From: Sarcomyxa edulis
Lineage: Eukaryota > Basidiomycota > Agaricomycetes > Agaricales > Mycenaceae
Length of the DNA: 64,000 nucleotides
Assembly: GCA_009761415.1 (NCBI GenBank)
Contig: QUOL01000001.1
Location: 3,286,001-3,350,000 of the forward strand
Reading direction: 5' to 3'
Every line of letters starts with the position of its first letter. Within the stretch, counting starts at the first letter, position 1. Shown one piece after another: positions 13,937 through 26,735 of this stretch. The notes under the pieces were generated by a model. That model did not search any database. It had not been told where the DNA came from and worked only from the letters and a program-made list of their open reading frames with translations. A program made the position numbers and the translations under genes.

Positions 13937-15994
13937 TCACTCTACGGGCATACTTATCCAATAATTACGCCAGTCTAAGTCTTCATCTGAGTCACTCCCG
14001 TAGTCCTCAGGCTCGAGCTCCTCATCGAAATCTTCGTCCCCAGATTCTCCAGGGTCCTCAGAAGCCAATCGGTAAAGTAAACCCGGCCCATTCCAGGCTA
14101 CATCTACCACAATCTCGCGAAGCAAATCAACAGACGGACTGTCTAGAGAGACACAGTTGAGTAGAAATAACTTCCTGATTTCCGCGTTGCATTCGTATCG
14201 CCCCATTAAACAGTCTTGCAAGTTGCCCAGTCGGAGGCTTGGTATGTTTCCAGAGAACATCACTGCCTGGAGCACCAAAGTCTCCAAGACCGGAAAGGGG
14301 ACACCAGTAACGACCGGACTGGGGTCCATGGTTTCCCGCACGGTAGAGAATTTCTCAGTTTCCCGAATAGGCGCGAGCGCCTCCAAGATACCGCATGCAC
14401 TTCGGCTGGCGACGAGAATGGTTTTGAGCTCCACCAAACCTCCGAAAGTCTGCTACCAATCTGTTCTCTGCATGCTGATGTGTTTGAGATGGATAGTGTC
14501 CAGGTGGGCCAAAGGAAACACATTGCACATCTGTACCACTGCCGCCTCTACTTTTCCGGGACGCTCAGGCCATCTCAGATCGATTTGAATCTGTGGCGCA
14601 TCGACGGGCATATCCCAGGGATCGCAGTCAACTGGACCAGGTCTCGAATAGGGATAATCACTGTATACGTCTTTCGGGGTTTCAGAAACCGAGCGGGTCC
14701 AGAGTCGCAGACTTAACCAATGACCTTTCGCCCAGAAATCAGTCTGCGAATTTTGAAAATGGACGGCAAGGTAGCGGAGGTGTAGGGGAGTCCCGAGAAT
14801 GTATTCAGGATATAGTTTCTTGTAGATCCTGCAGAGATCTTGAAGAAGAGGAGAAATGCCATCATCTGGAAGAGAGCAGCTGCAATTCAAATGGAGCGAG
14901 GCGCTATACGGAAAAGAAAGATGACCCAAGACGTGTGCGCACTGCAGGATTGGAGAGCCTAAAGCTATACGAGAGAGACGGGGAAGATTGATGGTACATT
15001 CAAGTAAAGGTGGGGCGGTTGCATCGGCGGGAAGACTGGGAAGACAATCGTCGATTTCGAGGGTCTCCAAATTGGGCATATTCGCTAGAACATCGATCAG
15101 CTGTTTTGTGGTCGGTAGAGGTGATAGTTTGTCCAATTTGAGGTGGCTCAGGCCGGCGACTTGAAGAAGCATAGAGCCCCACGGAATATTACATTTGACG
15201 ATTTCTAAGCGGTGTAGTTGTGGCGCAGCTCGAGAGATAGTCTCATGAATCGCGAAGTTGCCTTGGGGATATTGGTAGGACTCGGGGTTATGATCGTTTG
15301 TCAGACAGAGTGATTTGAGGAAAGGAGTGTTCCAAGACGGTGCCGCCGATAGAATGCTATCTAGGTCATGCTTCGAAGCCGTGATATGGATAGCTCTTGC
15401 CCGCGAGATGTTTGACATCGCTGACCGTATTCCATCAACCATTTGGCGCCGGTGCCAGGCCCGGGGTCCAAAATCTACGGACCCATCAATTCGAGCCTTC
15501 AGTGAAAGTGGAGCCATCTTGGATCTCTTCAACATTTCTTCAACCTAACTACGTCGTTCAAATATGATACCAGCCCATAATGCGGGACATCTGAGAGCTA
15601 TGTCTCGCCAGTGTCGACAAACGTGTGAGGTCAATTTGATCCAGTCCGCAGTGCCAGAGCTATATTTTGACTGGCCAGTGTCAGTGCAAGCAATGAACAT
15701 GAATATGCTGGAAAGCATTTCGGGAGGGAGACGACATATAGGGGCAAGTGCGTTGCGTCGCGTCTTCAAAGCTCGGACACCGGTAGAACTGGTGTGGATC
15801 TTGATCTTTTGATCAATCTGCTGTCGAGCAGTGTCGACGAGTCCTTGGTCGTGGAAAGTCGTTCCATCGATGTAACTAGATACGTTTGCAACGCTTCCGT
15901 AGTTCTGTGCGTGTGCTGTATACCGTCATCACATCAGCGAAGTTCGGCAACAAATTGAGCAATGTAAACCGGGCTTACAACTTCACGAAGACAT
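13937..15994 (-). pseudogene. F-box/LRR-like paralogue with three in-frame stops
   Basis: This is the first of three tandem F-box-like copies. It keeps the sister structure: a 16-nt first exon (15994-15979), a phase-1 intron, and one long second exon (15915-13937). The F-box region reads KTRRNALAPICRLPPEMLSS, followed by HVCRHWRDIALRCPALWAG. The frame is open over about 664 codons except for three stops: TGA at 15985-15983 in exon 1, TAG at 15547-15545 where the sisters have Trp (WVEEMLKRSK, WVGEMLKRSK), and TAG at 14455-14453 where copy two has Leu (TTDWLSTFGG). No frameshift was found. Such proteins usually act as substrate receptors of SCF ubiquitin ligases. The gene looks like a recently silenced duplicate; sequencing error is less likely because three separate sites are hit. 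Confidence 0.8.
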
Positions 15995-16285
15995 AAATCC
16001 TGTATCGATGTTTAGTTCGCCGATTTATACTTATGTCATGTAACGTTGAACGAAAGTTGGAGATAATAAAAGTAAAAGGGTTTCTGCGTGATCGACGGAA
16101 GGTGCAGCCAAACAAGTGCAGAGACGGCCCCACAAGCGCCTGCAGCGTTTTGTCACTATAATAGTTCTCTCTAGATCTAATATGCAATACCAATTCCTCC
16201 TAATTATGAGTCGAAACACTTATAAGTTATAAGTAACACCTAGCAACACCAACTGAGTGAAGTCATGAGGTGTAGGTACTATGTG

Positions 16286-18185
16286 TCAATAATTATCATA
16301 GTCCGACTCATCATCACTATCATTAAATCCGTAGTATTCGCCATCGCTATAATGCTCTTCAACCTCGGACTCGTCGTGGGAAAATTGTACAACCCCATCC
16401 CATCTCACATTGACCACAATCTCGCGAAGGAGATCGACGTTTTCCTCTTGCAGAGAAAAACAGTCGAATAGATATAGGTTTTGAATTTCTGCACGGCATT
16501 CGTATCGCTCGATTAGGCAGTCTCGCAAGTCGTCCAGTTCCAGCATGTACTCATCTTCATCTTCATCTTCTTCGGAATCGAACACCACATCTCGGAGCAC
16601 TAAGGTTTCCAGAGCTGGAAAGAAAACACTAGCGGATGCGTTTATGTCGGTCGTTTCCATCGAAGTCGAATCCTTCCCGAGACCATCCTCAACCTCCTGA
16701 TTTACAACAGGCATGAGCGCATTAACCAGGCCGCAAGCAGATGAGCTCTCAACATCGATGTTTACCAAATGGGCCAGTCCTCCGAAAGTTGACAACCAAT
16801 CCGTCGTGGGTATATCGAAGTTAGATATATGGATGGTGTCTAGATGGGCCAGAGGGAACGCGTTGCACAGTTGTATCAAAACTTCTTGCGATAAGCTTCC
16901 CGCCGTATAGTCTTGCCATCTAAACTCGAGGTGAATTCGCGCTGAGCTGAGGTTGGGCTGACCGCAGGAACCCAAACTGTGAGTCCACAAATATAGACTC
17001 TCACCCAATTCGGGAGCCAGTCGAGCAGCAAGACAGCGGAAAGGGTTCTCGGAAACTCCTAGAGCATACGAATCTTTGTAAATTCTGGATAGAGCTGAAA
17101 CAAGACTGGAAACATGGTGATTGGTTATCTCCGTAGAGGTGCAATATAATGTCATCGAGGCATCTCGCGGGAAATTCAAATGAACCAAAACGTTTGCGCA
17201 CTCGAGGAGACGAGAGTTCAAAGAGATGCGGGAAAGACGGGGAAGATTGATAGTGAAGTTGGGAGGGGGTGGTGCAGTTGCGTCAGCGGGAAGAGTAGGA
17301 AGACTATTGTCGAGGTCTAAGGTCTCTAGATCCGGCATGTTCTTTAGGACATCAATGATTTGTTGTATAGTCGGACGAAGAGTGAGCTTGTGCAAAGTTA
17401 GGTGGTACAAGCCGGCGAGTAGTGTAGAATCCCATGAGATGTTGCATCTGACGAGCTCTAAACGACGTAATCGTGTGGTATGCTGGAAGGCATCCCTAGA
17501 CACCATGTATTTATCACCGAGAGACGAGAATGAATACCCTTCAGAGTCTGATAGACAAAGGGATTCGAGGAAAGGAGCGGTCTGGGACGGTATAGAAAAA
17601 AGACTCTCCAAGGTACTCTTGGTACCCAGGATGTGCAGTTCTCGTGTCCGCGAGATGTGTGATAACGCCAAACGCATTCTGTCAGCCGTCTTGGGATATA
17701 TGATGTGGCCCTTCAAGACGAGTGGAACCATCTTGGATCTCTTCAACATTTCCTCGACCCAACTAGGCCGGTCCAGCAGGATACCGGCCCATAAGCTGGG
17801 ACATCCCAGAGCAACGTCTCTCCAGTGTTGACAAATGTGCGAAGTCGATTTAATCCATATGGCCGTGCCAGAGCTATAGTTTGATTGGCGAGAGTTATCG
17901 AATGCAACGAATATGAATATTTTAGAGAGCATTTCGGGTGGGAGACGAGAGATAGGGGAGAGCGCATTGCGTCGTGTCTTCAAAGCTCGAATAGAGCCGA
18001 TGAACGTGTTAATTTCCTGGTCAATTTGCTGTTGGGCGATGGCAACGACTTCCTTGCTATGAAATGCAGTGGTCTCGATGTAACTGGATGCATGTAGGCC
18101 GGTGTGATCATGGGCTATACTGTTATCAGTTTGACCAGGTCTGGTGGTAGATATAGCGCCAAAGCTCACAATCTTCTGGTGCCAT
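16286..18185 (-). CDS. F-box-like protein, tandem copy 2
   Basis: Two exons are inferred: 18185-18170 encodes MAPED plus one base, and 18114-16286 encodes the rest, giving about 614 residues. The acceptor tatag at 18116-18115 was chosen because it keeps phase. The protein starts with a short His-rich leader, then a helix (QQQIDQEINTFIGSIRALK), the F-box core NALSPISRLPPEMLSKIFIF, and HICQHWRDVALGCPSLWAG. The remainder is leucine-rich with irregular LRR-like repeats and ends in a very acidic tail rich in Asp, Glu and Tyr. It should be a candidate SCF substrate receptor by family. The closest relatives in the window are the copies on both sides, in the same orientation. Confidence 0.78.
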
Positions 18186-18567
18186 GATTGCTCCTCGTGT
18201 TTCTCGCTCCATTATGACTTGACAGGTTATAGCACTGTAGAACAAGCCGGAGTGTCGGAGCCAAGAGAAAGTACCGAGAGACGACAACAAAAGTGGCGGT
18301 CTAGAGACAAATCAAAGAACGTCCGTCGTCGAACAAGCCCATAAAGAATTGGAAAAGAATCGAGAATTGCTGAGGTCAAGAACCGAGGTGACAGTCACGG
18401 AAACTCAAGTCACGGCCAGTGTGACGCGCCACGAAGATGGTGTAGCCAATTATCTGTAAATATGCACCCACAAGGATCTGCAATTGCCAGCCTTGTGCCA
18501 GTTGCCAGCTTATGCAATGCTACCACGCACTTACCTCCAGATCTAGATTGCCTCCATATCGATATTT
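18186..18567. other. Intergenic region between F-box copies 2 and 3
   Basis: It holds the probable promoter of copy 2 and the 3' end of copy 3. No gene is visible. The segment upstream of each tandem copy shares the context of a gene start followed by ctcctcgngtttctc on the plus strand. Confidence 0.3.
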
Positions 18568-20375
18568 TCAAAAGTATACATCATCATTACTAGAATATTC
18601 GTCTTCGCTATAATCCCGTTCCTCAGACTCCCACTCGGTGTCACCAAATTGCTCAATCCCATCCCAAGTCACGTCTACCACGATTTCGGAAAGCAGGTCA
18701 ACGGCCCATTTCTCTAGAGAGAAGCAGTTCACGAGAAAAAGTCCTCGAATCTCTGCATGGCATTCGTATCGCCCCATCAACCAGTCCCGCAAGTCGTCTA
18801 CATCAATGCATGACGTGTATCCCTCGAGGGAGAACTCCATATGTTCGAGTACCAGGGTTTCTAAAACGGGAAAGAAAACGTCGGTAGCTGTGAGCATGTC
18901 CGTCGTTTCCAGTGACGACTGCTCTGTGGCAGGGATGAGTGCGTCAAAAAGACCGCAAGCCGACGGGCTATCGACATGGATGTTTACCAGCTCCGTCAAT
19001 CCCCCGAAAGTTGATGTCCATTCTTCCACCTGTATGTCAACGCCCGATATATGGATGGTATCCAGATGGGCTAGAGGCAACGCATTGCACAGCTGTATCA
19101 AACCCCGATCTGAATCTTGTGGATCATTACGCCCTTGCAAATCGAGCCGGATGTGCGTCTCGATGAGGGGAGGTGGATCGGAGGGACCACAGCTGTGGGA
19201 CCATAGAGACAGGCGCCTACCGAGTTCACCTAGTATTTGTATAGAAAGGCAGCGGATGTAGGTATCCTTGTAGATCCTGGACAGAGCTGGAATAAGACTG
19301 GAAACATCTTGATCGTGTACCTTTGAGGGGCTGAGATCTAGCATTATCGCAGCACTCCGCGGGAAATATAGATGGTTTAAAATATCTGCACAATCGAGGA
19401 TTTGACATTTTAGAGCTATGTGGACGAGACAAGGAAGATGGGCGGTGCGGTCGGGGGAAGTTTCAACCACGGTGAGAGGACGAGTGCTATTCTGGAAGTC
19501 GAGAGTCTCTAAATTGGGCATATTCTCCAAGATATCTATCAATTGCTTTGCAGTCGACCGGGGAGAAAGCTCGATCAATTTGAGGTGGCTCAAACCAGCG
19601 ACTCGGAAAGTTGTCGAAGTCCACAAAATGTTACACTTGACGAGTTCTAAGTGACGTAGACGCGGTACGTTTTGAAAGATATTCTCCGGAATTGTATACC
19701 GATCAGTGTTGTATGCGAACGAATAATGGTCGATAAAGTTCGACAGACAAAGGGATTCAAGGCAAGGAGCATCCATAGGCTCTGGAGGAAATAGACTCTC
19801 TAGAGTCTTTGTAGGCGCCATGATGTGAAGCTCTCGCGTCCTCGAAATGTGCGACATCGCCAAACGCATTATTTCAACCGTCGTCGGGTGGACCATCGCC
19901 TTCAATATCAGCGGAGCCTCCTTGGACCTCTTCAACATTTCTCCGACCCATTTTGATCGTTCAAAGAGAATACTAGTCCATAAGTTGGGACATCCTAGAG
20001 CGACGTCTCGCCAGTGTTGACACACATGCGAGGTCCGTCCGATCCAATCTGCTTGACCAGCGCTATAGATTTGCTGAGGGGTATCAAGTGCAACGATCAT
20101 GAATATTTTAGCCAGTATTTCGGGCGGAAGACGTGAAATCGGGGAGAGTGCGTTGCGTCGCGTTTTCAAAGCTCGAATAGAACCGACGAGGATATCGATC
20201 TCCTGATCGATTTGTTTTTGGGCAATGACAACAGCGTCTTCGTCATGAGACGCAGTCATGTCAATGTAATTAGGGACCTGCACTATAAGATCGTGCTTTT
20301 GACCTATACCACTAAGTATCGCATCAACGATGCTTAGTCCAGATTGAACTGAAGCTTACAATCTTGCGATGCCAT
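18568..20375 (-). CDS. F-box-like protein, tandem copy 3
   Basis: Two exons are inferred: 20375-20360 encodes MASQD plus one base, and 20282-18568 the rest, giving about 576 residues. The intron acceptor is cttatag. The order is the same as in copy 2: helix QKQIDQEIDILVGSIRALK, F-box core NALSPISRLPPEILAKIFMI, HVCQHWRDVALGCPNLWTS, leucine-rich body, and an acidic C-terminus. The frame has no internal stop, so it is probably functional. The family role is recruitment of substrates to SCF E3 ligases; the substrate is unknown. Confidence 0.78.
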
Positions 20376-20826
20376 GGTGACTCCTCGCGTTTCTCTCCAC
20401 TCGGGCAACTTCACGATTATAGCGCTGACTTTGTAACGATTTGGGGCCGGAATTAAGGTGAAGGGAAACCACTGCTCAATAGGCGGAATCAAATCACTAA
20501 GCAAGAGAAAGTCGAATATTCAATACGAGTTGAACGAGTTTGATCGGGCGTGACAAATGTATCGTGACGATGAGTATACGGTGACACAAAGACGCTGTAG
20601 CCAAATATGCTCCTCCAAAAGAGTCCACAAGTCCACAGGTCTACGGCCTATAGTACGGTGGTAGACGGCAGTGCAGTCTGACTTGCCAGTACCATTCAGG
20701 GATTGCCGTGTGACTAGATATGAGAGACTTGATACAGAGAAACGACGAAAATATGTATATAGCTTGACAGAATTACAATGGAACGGAAATAAAAGAAGTG
20801 CTGGAGAAAGGAGGATATGCCTAAGG
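20376..20826. other. Intergenic region, F-box copy 3 to TOP2
   Basis: It holds the probable promoter of F-box copy 3 and the 3' flank of TOP2. Short frames here have no motif. I see nothing else. Confidence 0.3.
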
Positions 20827-23800
20827 CTAATCATCATCTACGAAAAGCGAATCGTCTCCACCATCTTCTTCTTCCTCCTCATCAGAGAGCACCTCTACGT
20901 ACTTCTTGGGGGGGGCCCGGGTAGCTCTCTTCGGGGCGGCCGAGCGAGTTGGGGGAGCAGGCGGCTCGTCATCATCAGAGGATATATCAAGAACTTTCTT
21001 TGGCGCTGCTTTCTTGGCTTTCGGTGGTGATGCTGGTTTCATGCTCTGTGAAATCTTTCGAGGGACGGGCTTCTTGGCGGCACCAGAGGGGCCAGCCTTT
21101 CCGAAGAAATCCGTGACCTCGGCTTGTGTAGGGGGAGACGGTTTCTTCTTTTTCGTCGGGACAACGTGAACAGAGTCATCACTGTCGATTTCGATCTCCG
21201 GACTATGAACGCGTGTGTTAATATATGAACGAATCAAATGACGAGAGAGAGATATTAGCGTACCTCTTCCGCTTCGGCGCCTCTTTCGCCTTGCCCTTAC
21301 CCTTAGCCGTAGATGCTACTGTATCACCCATATCATCATCCGAGTCGATATCGACAGTGACAGGCTTCTTTCTCGCTGCCGGTTTTCGAACGACCTCGAT
21401 GTCTGAATCGATATCAGACTCTATCTTCGGAGCTTTCTTCACAGCAGCTGCCCTCCGTTTCGGAGCCGGAGGCGGCTGAGCGTCGTCTTCTTTATCAGTC
21501 TCCTCTTTCTTCACAGGTTTCGCTTTCTTGGATTCAGGCGCCTTCTTTTTGGCGACCGGAGCTTTGATTGGTCGGAAATCGTCGTCAGAATCCGAATCAC
21601 CTATCCTCCTCCCAGTGAGCGATTTTCGAGTCTCCAGAACTGCTTGTTTGCGTTTGACAGTTTTGCCTTTGGCATCCACTTTGTCCTTGGCAACCCAGGC
21701 CTGGATAGATTTCTGATAATAATCACGTTATTCCTTATGCACTCGAACAGAACGAGCAATCAGACATACCTCCCACTCGACGATGAAATTGTCGAGATCT
21801 GCATTCCACAGTTGCTTGGGAGATTTCTCGAGCAAGGCCATCAATTCGGTCTCCTTCTCTTGGGCTTGCGAACGAAGTTTGTCGATCTACGCGCATTCGT
21901 CAACGAGACCGTTATACGACTTGGGAAACAGCCAAAGATACGCACCTTCTCCTTTGTCAAGCTCCAAATAGCCATTCCAAGGAGATAGTCATAATCGCCA
22001 TCAGCGCCCACACTTTCCTCCTCTTCAACGACTTCCTCCGTCTCCCCTACCTCTTTGGCTTTTACGACTTTGGCAAATGGTCTGAACTTAAGTGTCCGCA
22101 ATTCTGCAACGATCTCAGCCTTCTTCCGGTTAGAAACGACAAGCTTCTTGTCTACGATCATCTGGACAAAACGCGCTTGATTCGAGAGCTTCTCGAATAC
22201 GTCTTGGAGTTCGTTGGCCAAATAGTCCTATGTAGATGATTCAGTATGATATGAATGCCTCAAAAGGTATCTGGCGACTTCGATTCACTGACCTTGCGCT
22301 TCTGGTAATAGGCCAAACGTACTGGATAAAAGTCCTCCAATATCTCCTCGGGCGACTCATACCTCTTGATCTTCCGATCGAAATCAAAGCAGATCATGTT
22401 GCTCGTGTTGATTTTGGACGTGAGCTTGAAGTACTCAACAAGACCTTGGGCTTCGGCCTTCTCTAGGTCCTTGGCAGCCATGTTCACAACGAAGTGCACG
22501 TTGACGTTGTCGTGATGCTCCTTATAGTCCTAAGAGATTGTCGGAAGTATGAGTCAGGACATCGGTCAGAACATGCAGGACTCGAGAAGGAGACTCACCT
22601 TCACGGCGCCTTCGCCCTTCTCACCCATCATAGCTTCGAGCTCGACTTTGTAACTCTGAGTCCATTTGTGTATAGGCAACTCCGTGATCTCTACGGTCGT
22701 GTCGTTTATCTTTCTGATGATTCCAGTAGTTTCGTATTTTTGTTTCGCGACCAGCTTGATATCTCCCTTGAAACCACGCCACCACGGAAGCATGGGGACC
22801 ATCTCTTCGCCTTCCATCAGCCTTCGGATGTTGGCGACGATATCCAACGGATTGTATGAAGGAATAGAGGTACTCCAACCTGATTAATTTTGTCAGACAA
22901 TTAGTACGACCTTGAGAAGAATCTACTGCACCTGTGCCGATACCTTCGGCTCCGTTGACAAGCACAAGGGGAATCACAGGGACGTAGTATTCGGGCTCAA
23001 TCACCAGGTTATCGTCCTTCTGCACGGCGAGCAATGGATCATCCGAGGGATGATACAAAGCCCTTGTGAGCGGAGGCAGATCAGTGAAGATATACCTAGG
23101 GGCAGCATGATCTTTGCCGCCCTGATCACGCGTTCCGTACTGTCCGTTGGGGGACAATAGATTGACGTTGTTACTCCCGACAAAGTCCTGAGCCAAAGAG
23201 ACGATGGTCGCTGCTAGACTAGCTTCTCCGTGATGATAAGCTGCATGCTCCGAAACATATCCTACCAATTGCGCGACCTATGAAATATTGTCACAATTGC
23301 TCGTGTTGGTGGAAGGCCATCACACACCTTGATCTCCTTCTTAAGTTTTCGCTTGAAGCAAGCCCATATGACCTTCCTCTGACCTGGTTTCAAGCCATCG
23401 GCAACGGAGGGAATAGACCGAATGTTGTCCGCCATTGAGAATAAGATCAATTCCTTGTTGATGAACTCAGAGTACGGAATCTCTTCCAAACGATGATCCA
23501 AACAGGTTCCAGGCTATAACGAATTCAGAGTTGACTCGCTGGTTCAACATCAAAGGGGCATACCTTTAATTGGCGAAGCCATTCCTTCCTCTCATCAGCC
23601 TTCTTCTTACTGAAGGCCAATTCGATCAACTCTTTGTCACCTTCTTGAGTAGGCGCAAACGGTATCATGTGTTTGCTCATATGACTGAAGTAGTCCCTAG
23701 CATCTGAATCACTGCTCGTACCCAGACCCTGGTAGAAGTTTAATTTTCGCATCTTGCGTATAATATGCACAAAGGACGAACCTTGAAGTACTTGGACTCC

Positions 23801-26197
23801 CATTTATGAAAGTCGGGAGTCTGCTGTTGCCATTGCTCGAACTCTGGAATGGTGAAGAAATCCTTCGTCTGCTTCTTGTTCCCGGTCCCTTTCCATACCC
23901 GCACAATAGGGGTCACAAACTCGACAAGAAAATCGGGGAGTTTCAGAAGCGACGGGAAGAAGTGATCCAGATAATTAATGAGAAGTCCTTTGATATGTGA
24001 GCCATCGTGATCCTGCAAACAAAAATATCAGATAAAGATATACAGACATCGTAACGAGTACTTGAGTTGTGAACGCACCTGATCTGTCATGATCATCAAA
24101 CGACCATACCTCAAACTCGAGACGCCAGTGTAACTCTTGTTGTGCTGTAATCCCATGATCGTCTTGATGTTCTGGATTTCTTGATTTTTCATGATCTGGT
24201 CGTGACTGGCCTCCCGTACGTTCAATATCTTTCCGCGAAGGGGGAAGACACCGAAATTGTCTCTGCCCACGACGCCTAGTCCAGCTACAGCAAGAGCCTT
24301 GGCAGAGTCTCCTTCGGTGAGAATGAGTGTGCACTTGGAAGCGTTCTTGGTTCCAGCGTTGTTGGCATCGGCTAGTTTCGGCAAACCTGTTAGACTACAG
24401 AGGGGTTAGATCTAAGCAAGATAGCCCGGACATAGTCTACCTCACCGACTGCGTTTAGTACCATCTGTTTTCTTGATCTGCTGGTCAGCTTTGAATTTGG
24501 CCCAGTTCAGAACGTGATCAATAATGGGAGATTTCATGACTGGATAATGATGGTCAAACTCTGCTCTGAGGTAAAGGCGCATAACAGACTCACCCTTCTT
24601 CATGAAGTCCTCTGTCAAAACGGGCTTAGTCCCGAATTTACTAGACGGCAAGGTCATCGTCTCCTTCGTCTGACTGTCGAAAGTTGGGTTCTCGATCAGC
24701 GCGTTCACGAAAATCCACATGTGGTTCTTGATCTGAGCCGCCTTCACTGTCGCCGCCTTGTTCTTCTTCGCGATAGCCGTGATCAAATTCTTCGCGATTT
24801 GGTCTGAAACAACCGTGACATGGGTACCACCTTTCGTGGTAGCGATGGAATTCGCAAATGAAATGTGTTGAAAAGTACCATCCGAGACAGCGAACCCGAC
24901 TTCCCAGCGATTACTGATTTGTTCGTAAATCACAGTCGGTTTGGGCTGAGCAGCACCACCCGCGTTGTCCGTAGCCTCGGCAGCAGCGGAAGAGATGTAC
25001 ATCTCGATGTACTGCTTGAAGTTCTTGACCTTCAATCGATCGTCGTTCAAAAATACCTTGATATTTTTGACAGTCCCTGCCATGTCATATACGCGCTTTC
25101 GCAAGAGTCCGGCCGTATCTTCGTCGATACTATCCATACCGAATCTTTTCAAATCGGGCCTAAACGTGATACGCGTCCATTCCTCTCCTCTCGCGTTTTT
25201 GGTAATCTTGGGTTTCCCGACTTTACTCATGTTGTTTGACCAAGTCTGTTTGTACTTTTGAGCCGTTTTCGCGTCTGCAGTTTCGACGGTGAATTCGTGG
25301 GAGTAGATGTTCGTCAATTTTGCGCCATAACCGTTACGACCTCCGGTAAGCTTCTTCTCGTCGTCGTCGTAATTGGAGGAGGAAAGGAGATGTCCGAATA
25401 TAAGTTCTGGGATATAAATTTTCTCTGTAGAGTGTATTTCGATCGGAATACCACGACCACTGTTGTAGACGGAGATTGTGCCTTCCTCGACGTCTATGTT
25501 AACTTTCAGGGTGTCCATGGTAGGATCGTTGATCTTTATCTGGTGTCAGACGGTGCGTAATAGCAAGGGTATCGTTACTTACCTTGTTATCAGCCGCGTT
25601 CACGAGGATTTCATCGACAATCTTGAAAAAGCCAGGTACGTACTTGACGTCGCGATGGACCATTCGTTTAGTTTCCTCATCATATGTCCACATCGCCTGT
25701 GTAATTGTCTCCACACTTCCAATGTAAGAATCCGGTCGTAACAGGATGTGTTCGAGTTGAGAGAGCTGAACACGATTGTCAGAACGCGAAAGGGGAAGTG
25801 AGCAGAATGACTTGGGAGGCTAACTTTAGTGTACGTCTCTGATGCTGTTTTCTTCTTTCCTGGCGCAGTGGGTTTTTCCTTGGATACTGAAGGTCCGGGC
25901 GCGTCGTCGTCTTCGTCGACCTCCATAGCACTATCTTCTGCATTGTCGTCATGATCAACGAGGACCTTCTTCTTGGGTGGAGCCTTTGCTTTTGTAGTGG
26001 CTTTAGTGGTCTTAGCTGGTGCTTTGGTGGATTTTGGTGGAGCTTTGGCTTTCGCGGCAGCCTTGTACGATTGTTGGATAGGAACGAGCATGTGAAATGT
26101 CGGAACGCACCTTCTTTGCCACTGGGGCGTAGTCTTCGGAATCGTCGGAGCCAGAGACGTTGTCGAGATCGAAGTTCTCTCCTTCCGACGAGCTCAT
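20827..26197 (-). CDS. TOP2: DNA topoisomerase II
   Basis: A multi-exon gene of roughly 1,450 to 1,500 residues starts at the ATG at 26197 (MSSSEGENFDLDNVSG) and ends with an acidic tail DSLFVDDD. The N-terminal part is Lys/Ala/Pro-rich. The GHKL ATPase domain shows ILVNAADNK, GRGIPIEIH and GGRNGYGAKLTNIYS, and QIKNHMW is the transducer K-loop region. The TOPRIM domain shows LTEGDSAKALAVAGL, FPLRGKILNVREA and DHDGSHIKGL. The breakage-reunion domain shows AAPRYIFTDL, whose Tyr is the expected catalytic residue. The C-terminal region has many Lys and Asp/Glu blocks, typical of nuclear localisation and regulation by phosphorylation. The enzyme passes one DNA duplex through another and is essential for chromosome segregation. 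Exon ends were not all fixed. Confidence 0.95.
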
Positions 26198-26735
26198 TGC
26201 TGAGAAACGACGGTGGAGGCTGTTGGCGGAGATGGTTGTAGTTGTGGAAGGAGAGAAGGGGGTTGTTGAACTTCGAGTCGCGTTACGAGTCCATAACACG
26301 TGACGGTTGTGACATGATAATATTCGGATAATTCCGCGGCTCTGCTGGATAACCTGCATTCACCGCAGGTCCTGTTAAATATACAGAAGAATGTTAAAAC
26401 GAGATGACGAAGAGGGTGTAGTATTTTGAACGATGTTGAGGTCGTGATATTGCAGTGATCGCTCAGAAAAACGAGAAAATTTAGCCTTCTGACCGTGTGA
26501 CACTTGTGGTCCATGGACCATGCAGACCAGTGTGGGCGCTTGACAGTCATGATAGTCGGCGGCTTATTGGATTTGGACTATTCCCGATGGACGACCGTGC
26601 ACCATACAACCGCTATCGGGAAGCCTCCATTCAGGAACCAGAGAATAAACATCAAGCGATTTTCTCATCGATATAACTTTTCACTTCAACGTCCAAGTGC
26701 TAGTTTCAAACTTGCTTCAAACTCCCCTCACGACT
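26198..26735. promoter_or_regulatory. Divergent promoter region, TOP2 and small gene
   Basis: The 538-bp gap lies between the start codons of TOP2 (minus) and the 78-aa gene (plus). It should hold both promoters. No individual factor site could be assigned. Confidence 0.4.

Noticed and set aside
15530..15560. A small intron that would remove the TAG in F-box copy 1
   Set aside because: Sister copies have no intron here, no good donor-acceptor pair keeps the frame, and the flanking residues are conserved without a gap.
17226..19261. Long plus-strand frames (201 and 207 codons) opposite the F-box genes
   Set aside because: They are antisense shadows of the long F-box exons; they lack motifs and splice context, and their composition mirrors the coding strand.
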